Assembly: GCA_004293485.1 (NCBI GenBank)
Contig: RDYW01000035.1
Coordinates: 1-64,000, forward strand
Direction of reading: 5' to 3'
Source of the DNA: Sphingobacteriales bacterium
Lineage (GTDB): Bacteria; Bacteroidota; Bacteroidia; Sphingobacteriales; Sphingobacteriaceae
Length of the DNA stretch: 64,000 nucleotides
Of this stretch, positions 1 through 7,749 are shown piece after piece (positions within the stretch are counted from its first letter, which is position 1; every line of letters starts with the position of its first letter). The notes beneath the pieces were generated by a model. The model did not search any database, was not told where the DNA came from, and saw only the letters and a program-made list of their open reading frames with translations. The position numbers and the translations under genes were made by a program.

Positions 1-5
1 TGTCA

Positions 6-66
6 GCATAAATCCTATGGGAACTTCGTTTCGCTACGCTCAACTTTGTTCCCATAGGATTTATGC
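6..66. repeat. Long perfect hairpin downstream of iscA
   Basis: A 19-bp arm at 6-24 is repeated exactly in inverted orientation at 48-66, enclosing a 23-base loop. It lies about 60 bases beyond the stop of the minus-strand iscA gene, so its transcript would form a very stable stem at the end of the isc operon. There is no clean T-run after the stem, so it is not a textbook intrinsic terminator. The G/C-rich end of the arm and the loop resemble dispersed hairpin repeats, but no second copy is in this window. Confidence 0.7.
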
Positions 67-125
67 CTGTTGCACTTATCAATTGAACTTACATTTTTTT
101 AAAGACGAGATAAATATTAAATAAA

Positions 126-452
126 CTACACCGAAAAACTTTCGCCACAACCGCAGGTACGTGTGGCATTAGGGTTAATAAAGTTAAATCCTTTACCGTT
201 TAGCCCGTCTGAAAAATCTAGTTCGGTGCCAGCTAGGTATAAAAACGATTTCATATCTAAAATAATTTTTACTCCATTATTTTCAAAGGCTTGGTCGCCT
301 TTGCGAAGTTCGTTATCAAAATCCATATTGTACGATAAGCCTGAGCAGCCACCGCCTTGTACAGAAACTCTTAAAAAATAGCTTTCGTCTAAGCCTCCAT
401 CGCTCATTAATTCGGCTACTTTTGTTTTAGCTTTTTCGGTAATAGTTACCAT
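126..452 (-). CDS. iscA: Iron-sulfur cluster assembly protein, IscA/HesB family
   Basis: A-type carrier of 108 residues, the usual size, that binds iron or an Fe-S cluster and passes it to target proteins in the cytoplasm. The three ligand cysteines of the family are present: Cys36 in GGGCSGLSY and Cys100 and Cys102 in TCGCGESF near the C-terminus. It is the last gene of an iscS-iscU-iscA cluster on the minus strand, 70 bases after iscU, with a hairpin (490-515) in the gap that may lower its expression. SufA and ErpA belong to the same family; the isc neighbours favour the IscA name. Confidence 0.93.
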   Translation of the reverse strand: MVTITEKAKTKVAELMSDGGLDESYFLRVSVQGGGCSGLSYNMDFDNELRKGDQAFENNGVKIILDMKSFLYLAGTELDFSDGLNGKGFNFINPNATRTCGCGESFSV

Positions 453-489
453 AATTTTCTGTATTTTAAATTTTCAAGAATGTAAAAAT

Positions 490-515
490 TACGCTTGGTT
501 TTAAGGCCAAGCGTA
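490..515 (-). terminator. Hairpin between iscU and iscA (possible attenuator)
   Basis: Nine perfect base pairs (490-498 with 507-515) with an 8-base loop. Read on the minus strand, the stem is followed within two bases by five Ts, so it looks like a weak intrinsic terminator or an mRNA 3'-end stabiliser. It sits just after the iscU stop and before iscA, so it could let scaffold and carrier proteins be made in different amounts. Confidence 0.6.
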
Positions 516-522
516 GTATATT

Positions 523-936
523 TTAATGGTGCGATTTTTCAAGCTCAAAAAGTGGTAAACCATTTTTTGCTCTGTAATCGTTAATAGCCGATTTTATGGC
601 ATCCTCGGCCAAAACCGAGCAGTGAATTTTTACTGGTGGCAAAGCCAATTCTTCTACAATATCCATGTTATCAATTTCTAAAGCATTATCTATAGATTTT
701 CCTTTTAACCACTCGGTAGCTAATGATGAAGAAGCAATGGCCGACCCGCAACCAAAGGTTTTAAACTTTGCGTCGGTAATTACATGGTTTTCATCAACCT
801 CTATTTGTAAGCGCATTACATCGCCACACTCGGGTGCACCTACCAAACCTGTACCTACGCTCTTTTTTGATTTATCTAATGTACCCACATTTCGTGGATT
901 GCTGTAATGATCAATTACTTTATCTGAATATGCCAT
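523..936 (-). CDS. iscU: Fe-S cluster scaffold protein IscU
   Basis: Scaffold on which IscS-derived sulfur and iron are assembled into [2Fe-2S] clusters. It has 137 residues, close to the IscU norm. The assembly residues are Cys37 and Asp39 (ECGD), Cys63 (GCGSAIASSS) and Cys106. The LPPVK motif at 99-103 is the recognised HscA-binding sequence, which links this gene to the hscA gene 16 kb away. It lies 40 bases downstream of iscS in the same operon. The C-terminus is short, so this is IscU rather than a full NifU. Confidence 0.96.
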   Translation of the reverse strand: MAYSDKVIDHYSNPRNVGTLDKSKKSVGTGLVGAPECGDVMRLQIEVDENHVITDAKFKTFGCGSAIASSSLATEWLKGKSIDNALEIDNMDIVEELALPPVKIHCSVLAEDAIKSAINDYRAKNGLPLFELEKSHH

Positions 937-976
937 TTTTTTAATTTTTTATGGTTAATATATACTATTTAATAAG

Positions 977-2191
977 TTAATGTGCAGCCCAAGCTATCGA
1001 ATCTAAGTCAATTCCTTCTTTAAACATTTCCCAAAGGGGTGATAATTCGCGTAAATGTAATACTGCTTTTTTGGTATTTTCAATCGCAAAATCAACTTCT
1101 TCTTCGGTAGTAAACCTACCTAAGCCAAACCGGATAGATGAATGTGCCAAATCATCAGATAGGCCCAAGCTTTTTAAAACGTACGATGGTTCTAACGATG
1201 CCGATGTACATGCCGAACCCGAGGAAACTGCCATATCTTTCATAGCCATCATTAAGCCTTCGCCTTCAACATATTTAAACGAAATATTGGCGGTATGCGG
1301 CAAGCGGTGGTTTATGTTTCCGTTAACATATGATTCTTCAAGCTCGTTTAAGCTGTTTTCTAATTTATCTCTCAAAACAGATAGGCGTTTAGCTTCGGTT
1401 TCCATTTCATCAATACATAATTCGCATGCTTTACCCAATCCAACTATGCCGGGTACATTTAAAGTACCCGAACGCATACCACGTTCGTGGCCACCGCCAT
1501 CCATTTGTGAAGTTACTTTTACTCTTGGGTTTTTGCGCCTAACGTATAATGCTCCCACGCCTTTAGGCCCATACATTTTATGGCCCGATAAGGCAAGCAA
1601 ATCTATACCATCTTCAATTACATTTACTGGTATTTTGCCTACCGCTTGTACGGCATCGGTAAAAAACAATGCTCCAAATTTATGGGCTATGGCCGATATT
1701 TGTTTAACAGGTTGTATTACACCAATTTCGTTATTGGCATACATAATGGCTACCAAAATGGTTTCGGGCGTCATAGCGGCTTCTAGTTTTTTTAAATCAA
1801 CAAGGCCATCGCTTTCAACGTCTAAATAAGTAACATTTGCACCTAGTTTTTCTATATGTTTACATGCATCTAATACTGCTTTATGTTCGGTGGTAAGGGT
1901 AATAATATGGTTACCTTTGTCTTTATACATTTCGTAAACGCCTTTTATAGCCAAATTATCCGATTCGGTAGCTCCCGAAGTAAAAATAATTTCTTTTTCG
2001 TTGGCACCAATTAGTTTGGCTACTTGCTCGCGGGCGTAATCTACTCCTTCTTCGGCTACCCAACCATAAGGATGGTTTCGGCTGGCAGCATTACCAAATT
2101 TTTCGGTAAAGTAAGGTAACATAGCTTCTAGTACGCGAGGATCCATTTGCGTAGTAGCGTTATTATCTAGGTATATAGGCGTTTTTATCAT
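977..2191 (-). CDS. iscS: Cysteine desulfurase IscS
   Basis: PLP enzyme that converts cysteine to alanine and hands the sulfane sulfur to IscU and other acceptors. Its 404 residues match group I desulfurases. The PLP lysine is Lys205 in [10 protein letters not shown], the cofactor-stacking histidine is in TEHKAVLD near residue 103, and the catalytic-loop cysteine is Cys328 in SSGSACTS, the same numbering as E. coli IscS. It is the first gene of the isc operon. No iscR, hscB or fdx gene adjoins it. A -7 box at 2219-2226 supports the first ATG as the start. Confidence 0.96.
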   Translation of the reverse strand: MIKTPIYLDNNATTQMDPRVLEAMLPYFTEKFGNAASRNHPYGWVAEEGVDYAREQVAKLIGANEKEIIFTSGATESDNLAIKGVYEMYKDKGNHIITLTTEHKAVLDACKHIEKLGANVTYLDVESDGLVDLKKLEAAMTPETILVAIMYANNEIGVIQPVKQISAIAHKFGALFFTDAVQAVGKIPVNVIEDGIDLLALSGHKMYGPKGVGALYVRRKNPRVKVTSQMDGGGHERGMRSGTLNVPGIVGLGKACELCIDEMETEAKRLSVLRDKLENSLNELEESYVNGNINHRLPHTANISFKYVEGEGLMMAMKDMAVSSGSACTSASLEPSYVLKSLGLSDDLAHSSIRFGLGRFTTEEEVDFAIENTKKAVLHLRELSPLWEMFKEGIDLDSIAWAAH

Positions 2192-2218
2192 GTTAATTTA
2201 CAATTATAAAATTTAAAA

Positions 2219-2226
2219 CAAATGTA
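2219..2226 (-). promoter_or_regulatory. Predicted -7 box of the isc operon promoter
   Basis: The minus strand reads TACATTTG, an exact match to the Bacteroidota -7 consensus TAnnTTTG, 28 bases upstream of the iscS ATG. I see no clear TTTG -33 element at the expected distance. The position would give a leader of about 20 bases. Confidence 0.5.
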
Positions 2227-2393
2227 CATAATCTTACAACAATTGATACTTAAATCAGTTTTTTATGCGTCATTAAATTGCAATGAATATTTTTTATTGT
2301 TGAGGTAGGATAAAGGCTAGATGGCTACGATGATGATTTAATAGTAAATAAAATAAAGTATTATACTTTATGGTATACGTATTTTTATATAGT

Positions 2394-2428
2394 AAAAGTC
2401 CTTATCAATAGTAGATAAGGACTTTTAA
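2394..2428 (-). terminator. Intrinsic terminator of rnpB
   Basis: A 13-bp perfect stem (GATAAGGAC core) with a 7-base loop. The flanking A and T runs make it work in either direction. It lies directly after the 3' end of the minus-strand RNase P RNA. Confidence 0.8.
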
Positions 2429-2434
2429 AAAAAT

Positions 2435-2804
2435 GCAAATCTATAAGCCGGGTTCTGTTAATCCGCATAAAGCGAAAATCACTATCATTTATCTGGCTAT
2501 ACTGTTACCAGCATAATCTATCGACCTACCCGTTACAAAAGCGTTGTACTACACATTGGTTCGAGCCAAACCAGATTTGTAACATATTTGGTCTTTCAAC
2601 TCCTGAGGTTTACCACAATGTATGTCGCCATACAAAGTCGTGAGCTCTTACCTCACGTTTTCACCCTTACCCTGTAAAGGGCGGTTTGTTTTCTGTAGCA
2701 CTTGCTGTACCCTGTGTTTCAAGGGGCCTTCCTGTTAGGAAGCAGGATGCTCTGTGTTGCCCGGACTTTCCTCTGTATTTTGTTACAGCGATAGTGCAAT
2801 TTGC
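2435..2804 (-). ncRNA. rnpB: RNase P RNA component, class A
   Basis: Catalytic RNA that trims the 5' leader of tRNA precursors. The minus strand carries both diagnostic ends: GAGGAAAGTCCGGGC near the 5' end and the 3' ACAGAACCCGGCTTAT block. The first bases GCAAAT pair with ATTTGC at the 3' end (helix P1), which sets the limits of about 370 nt. A -7 box five bases upstream and a terminator directly downstream frame it as a single-gene transcript. End positions may be off by a few bases. Confidence 0.95.
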
Positions 2805-2808
2805 TTTA

Positions 2809-2816
2809 CAAAGTTA
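2809..2816 (-). promoter_or_regulatory. Predicted -7 box of the rnpB promoter
   Basis: The minus strand reads TAACTTTG, an exact TAnnTTTG match. It ends five bases before the predicted 5' end of RNase P RNA, the right distance for initiation at that end. A clear -33 TTTG is not seen. It lies just inside the intergenic DNA and the very end of the upstream cytochrome gene. Confidence 0.6.
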
Positions 2817-2823
2817 ATTTATT

Positions 2824-3249
2824 TTACCTGCAATTTTTTAAGTTATTTTCAACTTCTGCTATATCGTACAAACCTTGTTGGTTGCCAAACGAGTTGGTTA
2901 CAAAGGTTAATAATTTAGCCAAATCAATTGGGGCTAAATTTTGGTTTGAGGGCATTTTAAAATGATAAATTTTGTTGTGTATGGTAATGCTATCGGCCAA
3001 GCCGTATTGTACAATACAAGCTAGTTGGGTTCGGTTTTTTCTTAAAAATACTGTATCGGTTAATGGTGGTATTAATTGCGCTAAACCTTCTCCTTTGCTA
3101 CTGTGACAGTTTTGGCAATTGTTTGTATAAAGTTGAGCTCCATCGGTAAAGTAGCGGGTGTATTTTACCGATTGTTCGTTTACACAAGCGTTAAACAATA
3201 GTGCTATTAGGGTAGCTAAAAAACAAAACCTAACGAGATTTTTTCTCAT
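2824..3249 (-). CDS. Cytochrome c family lipoprotein
   Basis: Small c-type cytochrome of 141 residues anchored as a lipoprotein. The N-terminal hydrophobic segment ends in a lipobox with Cys22 (LLFNAC). The covalent heme motif is CQNCH at 45-49, and Met99 in HFKMPS is a plausible sixth ligand. It follows the SCO-like gene by 4 bases, so both are likely cotranscribed. This points to electron transfer in the periplasm, possibly to or near a copper-containing terminal oxidase. The exact partner cannot be read from the sequence. Confidence 0.85.
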   Translation of the reverse strand: MRKNLVRFCFLATLIALLFNACVNEQSVKYTRYFTDGAQLYTNNCQNCHSSKGEGLAQLIPPLTDTVFLRKNRTQLACIVQYGLADSITIHNKIYHFKMPSNQNLAPIDLAKLLTFVTNSFGNQQGLYDIAEVENNLKNCR

Positions 3250-3253
3250 TTTT

Positions 3254-3904
3254 TTATTTGGTTTGATATTCGTTTAATAATGCTTGCATATCTTCAATCA
3301 TTTGGCTTACTTGTTCTTCATTGGTGCCGTCATAAGCTCCTCTTATACGTTTGTTTTTATCAACCAATATAAAATAACCGCTATGTACGATGCCTCCGGG
3401 TGCAGCTCGATCTTCAAAAGTAGATGACATATAGCTATTTTTGGCCAAATTATACACCGTATTTTTATCTCCGTAAAGGAAATACCATTGTTTGGGGTTT
3501 ACTCCTAATTTATCTGAAAATTTTTTTAATACAGCAATGCTATCGTGTTTAGGGTCGATGGTGTGGGATAAAAATTTTACTTCATTATTATTTTTAAATT
3601 TTTGGTAAGCCCGTAACATTTGGCTTTTCATTATAGGGCAAATAGAAGGGCATGAAGTAAAAAAGAAATCGGCAACGTAAATTTTATTTTTTAAACTATC
3701 GCTATTTATAAGGATGCTATCTTGGTTTAAAAAACTAAAATTTGGTATTGTTTGGTAAACGGTATCAACGGTTTCAAGCCCATTTATTATTTTTTTTACA
3801 GCTTCTCGCTCGCCATATATAGGTAATTTTTTAGGTGTTGATGTGCATTGGCTTAGGTACATACCCATTGCACAAAGGCAACAAATTTTAAAAAAGTATT
3901 TCAT
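3254..3904 (-). CDS. SCO1/SenC-type copper chaperone lipoprotein
   Basis: Thioredoxin-fold protein of the SCO1/SenC/PrrC family (216 residues), which delivers copper to the CuA site of cytochrome c oxidase or acts as a thiol reductant. A lipobox ends at Cys20. The copper site is visible: Cys85 and Cys89 in CPSICP and His174 in GIVHSGY. Its ATG shares one base with the TAA stop of the upstream lipoprotein gene, and the cytochrome c gene follows after 4 bases, so the three form an operon. Confidence 0.9.
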   Translation of the reverse strand: MKYFFKICCLCAMGMYLSQCTSTPKKLPIYGEREAVKKIINGLETVDTVYQTIPNFSFLNQDSILINSDSLKNKIYVADFFFTSCPSICPIMKSQMLRAYQKFKNNNEVKFLSHTIDPKHDSIAVLKKFSDKLGVNPKQWYFLYGDKNTVYNLAKNSYMSSTFEDRAAPGGIVHSGYFILVDKNKRIRGAYDGTNEEQVSQMIEDMQALLNEYQTK

Positions 3905-4341
3905 TATTTTTTGTATTGTTTAATAAAGATGTCGCTGTTTTTTAAAGCTTTTTCGGTTATGGTCTCTACCTTATCAATTTCGGCTTTTTGCTTGTTTAAA
4001 TATTCCATTATTTGGGTATGATTTTTCCCTGCAAAATCGGGGTTAAAATTATTCATCCAAGCCATCATGGCTTCATCTGCCTTGGTTAAATCGGTATTCA
4101 AAGTATTTGCTTGTTTATAAAACGCTTCGGTATCTAAGCCTTCGTATGCATTATTTGTACCAGCAACATTTGCCAAAATTTTGTTTATACTTTCTTTATT
4201 GGCCATAATGGTTTCGCCTTTTTGCATTAAAACATCGTGGGTTTCAATAATTTTAGCTTGCAATATTTCTTCTTGTTCTTTGGTATCGTTACATGCTGCA
4301 AACAAAATAATAGCGATAAGTAGTAAAATTATTTTTTTCAT
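3904..4341 (-). CDS. Lipoprotein of unknown function, first gene of SCO operon
   Basis: 145-residue protein with a lipoprotein signal peptide (LFAAC, Cys17) followed by a mostly helical, Lys/Glu-rich chain that may form a coiled coil. No catalytic motif is visible. Similar Bacteroidota lipoproteins are often labelled viral A-type inclusion proteins, a name without functional meaning. Its stop overlaps the start of the SCO gene, so a role near copper delivery or oxidase assembly is possible but inferred from position only. Confidence 0.75.
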   Translation of the reverse strand: MKKIILLLIAIILFAACNDTKEQEEILQAKIIETHDVLMQKGETIMANKESINKILANVAGTNNAYEGLDTEAFYKQANTLNTDLTKADEAMMAWMNNFNPDFAGKNHTQIMEYLNKQKAEIDKVETITEKALKNSDIFIKQYKK

Positions 4342-4519
4342 TTTTTTTTTGTTTAGTGATGTAAATTTAGCTGATTTTTTAAAAATAATATTGCTGCGTT
4401 AAAAAATAGTTTACTTCAAATTTTTTATAAAAAATTTATTGTTAAAGCCAAAATTAATTATCATAAATATGGTTTGCTTTTAAATATTATTTCTTAATAA
4501 CTAACAGCTAACAAATGGT

Positions 4520-7500
4520 TTATTTTTTTGATTTAAATACATATCCATCCAAAAAACTATCCAAGGGCTTTAGCAATAACTCGGCACATTTTTTATACTT
4601 TTCTAAAGCGTTAGGTGTATCAAAAAAAACTGCTTGGTATTCGTTAATTAGGTATTGGTCATCGCAAGCGAATTTATCATTATTAAATATTTTATCCACA
4701 GCACTTAAAAAAGTTGTTTCCAACAAACCATTTACTTTGCTAGGTAAAATTTCTAAACTAGGGTAAAATACCAATATTTCTTCGTGTCCTTGTTTGTATA
4801 GTTCAATAAGTTGGCATAGCCTAATTTCGGCCTCTTGTTGGCTTAGTTTTATTTCATTAAAAACCGTATTTTGTACTGCACTTATAAAATATAAACCTAA
4901 ATTTAACCCTGCTGCCCTTGCTACTAAATATTTTATGTAAGCACTTAATAAATATTTATTCTCGTTCTTACTCCAACAAATTTCTACTAGTTTTTCGCCA
5001 TATATACCTTTTAATTCGGTTTTAATAGTTGTTTGGCCAATGGTAACTTCAATAAGTTTAGTTTGTTCATCGGCATTAGCCACTACATTAAACAGTAAAT
5101 TTTTAACTGGAGATACTTCATTTAAAATAAGTTGCAAATTTAACTCTGCCATATTTTTTAGAGGCAACTTCCCTTTTTTTACCCATTGGTTTTGAGCGTC
5201 TAAAATTTCAGCTTCGTTCATTCTTAACAAATTGTTTTTAAATGACCATTTTTGTAGATCATCAAGTTCAAACAGCTCGGTTTCGGGTAGCAAAGCATTT
5301 TTATCGGAGTAGCGAATATCTAACACATTTTTGTAATATCCTTTAATCGGGTTTTGAAAAAAACTTATCATTTTATCCAAATCAATGGTACTAAAATCGA
5401 ATGTTTGGCTGCTTTTATTGGCGGTAAGCGAAACAGTACATGGGGGTTTTAAATCGTGTATATAATTACCTATCCTTGGGGTTAAATAGTTGTATTTTTG
5501 GCTAAAGCTATGTAAAGGGTGCTTGGTAACCAATTGTTTACTAATATTTTGAGTGCTAATACAAGCGTCTTGTATATAGTTAATAAGTTCATCCACTAGT
5601 ACAGATGGCGGAATAGCTGAGTTGTCTTTAACGCTTTGCCCTAAATAACTGATGTATAAATATTGCTGTGCCGATAACAGGGTTTCTAAAAATAAATGTT
5701 TATCGTTTTCTTTTACATTGCGGTCGCCAGCTTGCTTTTTATCCATTAAATTAAAGCTAATAGGTTTTTCTTTACGTGGAAAACTATCAAAATTTAACCC
5801 CAGCAACGCTACTATTTTAAACGGAATACTGCGCATAGGTATTAACGAGCAAAAAGTTATACCACCTGTAGCAAAAGCACTACTTCGGGTGCTAGTACAT
5901 AAGTTTTTTACAAAGTTGTAAGTAAATACATCGTAGCTAATTTGTTCGGTTAAAATGCCGTTTAACTCGTTATATTTAGCTAATTGATGAATTAAAATAT
6001 CGTAATCTTCATCGGTTTCTTCTATAGGTTCAAATACCAAATGGTGAAGCACATTATGGATATATAAAATCCAGTTTGCCAAATCACGGTTTTTATCACG
6101 CTGGGTAATGCTACTTATTAAAACTTGTACAAAATGGCAGAAATTAATAATTGGGTTTGCCGCTAATCCTTCTACAGCATCCAATGGGAAAATACTGGGA
6201 TTAGTGCCAAAATATTCTTCTTCGCCACGCATACATAAACCGTATATAATGCGTTGTAAACCATAATGCCAGCTTACATAAATGCTTTCGTTGGCAAGGT
6301 TACCAGTAATGCCAAACCTAATATTTGCTTGGGCAACAATGTTTCTAATAGGGTTTACATCTGCTATACCAAAACGATTTTTTATGTAGCTATTGTCTAA
6401 TAACTGCAATACGTTTTCGGCTGTTAAGTTATCAGCATTTAGGGTTAAAATGCTTTTTAAAGCTCCAGATAGGGTATTTTCGGTAGCCAAGCTTTCGTCG
6501 GCAATGGTAAACGGAAATTTATATGGCGCATTGTTAAACACGGCTTTTATATATGGCGCATAAGCATCAATATCGCTTACCATAACTACTATATCCCTAG
6601 CCGATAAACTTACATTATCATGATTATTAACTAAATGCACCAAATAGCTATACAAAACTTCTACCTCGCGTACAGGCGTAAAACAACTGTTAATGCTAAT
6701 ACTGCCATCTAAAACTTGTTTTATATTTATGGTATTTTTATCGCCTGCCAAAGCATTGTTAAAAATATCTTGCTGTATGCAGTGCAATAAAGTATCGGCC
6801 TTTGGCTCTTCTACGCCAATGGGTTCATAAGCATTTAAAAGGTCTTCGTTTTTAAATAATAAACCAAAAGTATCTTTAATAATACTACCCCAATTGGTTA
6901 AAAGTGCATTTCCTTGGTTTAGTATATCGTTTTTAAAACTTTTATGCTTTAACATAGCTAACTGTTTTTCGCTTTTATCTTCGAACCAATAGACCACCGG
7001 TGCTGGATTGATAATATGAAACCAAACAGGAATATACTGCCCAATGATGTTAAATAATTCGAGATGGTAACCAGTAATTATAGATAAACCAAATAGGTGT
7101 ACAGCGGGCATATTTTGTTTTAGCTTACGCTGATTTTGTGGGTTTTTAAGGGCTTCGATAATAACATCGGCAAGTAGTGTTTTATCTAATAATTGCTTGT
7201 TTAACAGTTTTTTGGTTTTTAACCAAAGGTATTTTTGCCAATCGTAAGGCGTATCAGTAGTTTCCTTATTGGCATTCCAATCTCTAATTAATTGTGGCCT
7301 ATAAATTTGGTACTGGTCGAACAGGTCGGCTATTTTTTGAGCCAAAGCCAAGCGTTTAATTTCTTTATCTGGACCTTTAATTTGGTAATAATTAGCTACT
7401 GTTTTAAAGCGTTGTATAAATTCGGCTTCGGCCAATAATGTATATAAAAGCCACGTTTGGTTTTCGGCCGATAGTGCTTTGCTATCGCCCCACGAGGCGC

Positions 7501-7726
7501 ATAAATGATACACTTGTTGTATTAAATCGTTTGGTTTTAAAAACTTGTAATTAGCTGCTATGCCTAAGTTTTGTACCATTTGTTGTTTAAGCCAATTGTT
7601 CATACCCTCGGTTTGGGTTACCAAAATATGGGGTGTAAAAACCGATTGGTTTTGTTGCTGCAAGTTTGTACACAAGCCTTTAGCCAGCTGTGTTAATGAA
7701 TTAGAAACTTGTAGATTTATTGCCAT
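4520..7726 (-). CDS. recC: Exodeoxyribonuclease V subunit gamma (RecC)
   Basis: RecC holds the RecBCD complex together and reads the Chi-type sequence while DNA ends are processed for homologous repair. The protein has 1068 residues, slightly shorter than E. coli RecC (1122). The N-terminal region around residues 30-70 (LVTQTEGMNNWLKQQM, then LGIAANYKFLKPNDLIQQVY) matches the degenerate helicase domain of RecC, and the whole length is open. It starts 23 bases after recD. The nuclease/helicase gene recB is neither between nor beside them in this window. Confidence 0.92.
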   Translation of the reverse strand: MAINLQVSNSLTQLAKGLCTNLQQQNQSVFTPHILVTQTEGMNNWLKQQMVQNLGIAANYKFLKPNDLIQQVYHLCASWGDSKALSAENQTWLLYTLLAEAEFIQRFKTVANYYQIKGPDKEIKRLALAQKIADLFDQYQIYRPQLIRDWNANKETTDTPYDWQKYLWLKTKKLLNKQLLDKTLLADVIIEALKNPQNQRKLKQNMPAVHLFGLSIITGYHLELFNIIGQYIPVWFHIINPAPVVYWFEDKSEKQLAMLKHKSFKNDILNQGNALLTNWGSIIKDTFGLLFKNEDLLNAYEPIGVEEPKADTLLHCIQQDIFNNALAGDKNTINIKQVLDGSISINSCFTPVREVEVLYSYLVHLVNNHDNVSLSARDIVVMVSDIDAYAPYIKAVFNNAPYKFPFTIADESLATENTLSGALKSILTLNADNLTAENVLQLLDNSYIKNRFGIADVNPIRNIVAQANIRFGITGNLANESIYVSWHYGLQRIIYGLCMRGEEEYFGTNPSIFPLDAVEGLAANPIINFCHFVQVLISSITQRDKNRDLANWILYIHNVLHHLVFEPIEETDEDYDILIHQLAKYNELNGILTEQISYDVFTYNFVKNLCTSTRSSAFATGGITFCSLIPMRSIPFKIVALLGLNFDSFPRKEKPISFNLMDKKQAGDRNVKENDKHLFLETLLSAQQYLYISYLGQSVKDNSAIPPSVLVDELINYIQDACISTQNISKQLVTKHPLHSFSQKYNYLTPRIGNYIHDLKPPCTVSLTANKSSQTFDFSTIDLDKMISFFQNPIKGYYKNVLDIRYSDKNALLPETELFELDDLQKWSFKNNLLRMNEAEILDAQNQWVKKGKLPLKNMAELNLQLILNEVSPVKNLLFNVVANADEQTKLIEVTIGQTTIKTELKGIYGEKLVEICWSKNENKYLLSAYIKYLVARAAGLNLGLYFISAVQNTVFNEIKLSQQEAEIRLCQLIELYKQGHEEILVFYPSLEILPSKVNGLLETTFLSAVDKIFNNDKFACDDQYLINEYQAVFFDTPNALEKYKKCAELLLKPLDSFLDGYVFKSKK

Positions 7727-7749
7727 TTGGTATATTATTTATATATAAT

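Noticed and set aside
1071-1829. Plus-strand frame of 252 codons over iscS
   Set aside because: Lies wholly inside the clearly conserved minus-strand iscS; no motif, no promoter, composition of a shadow frame.
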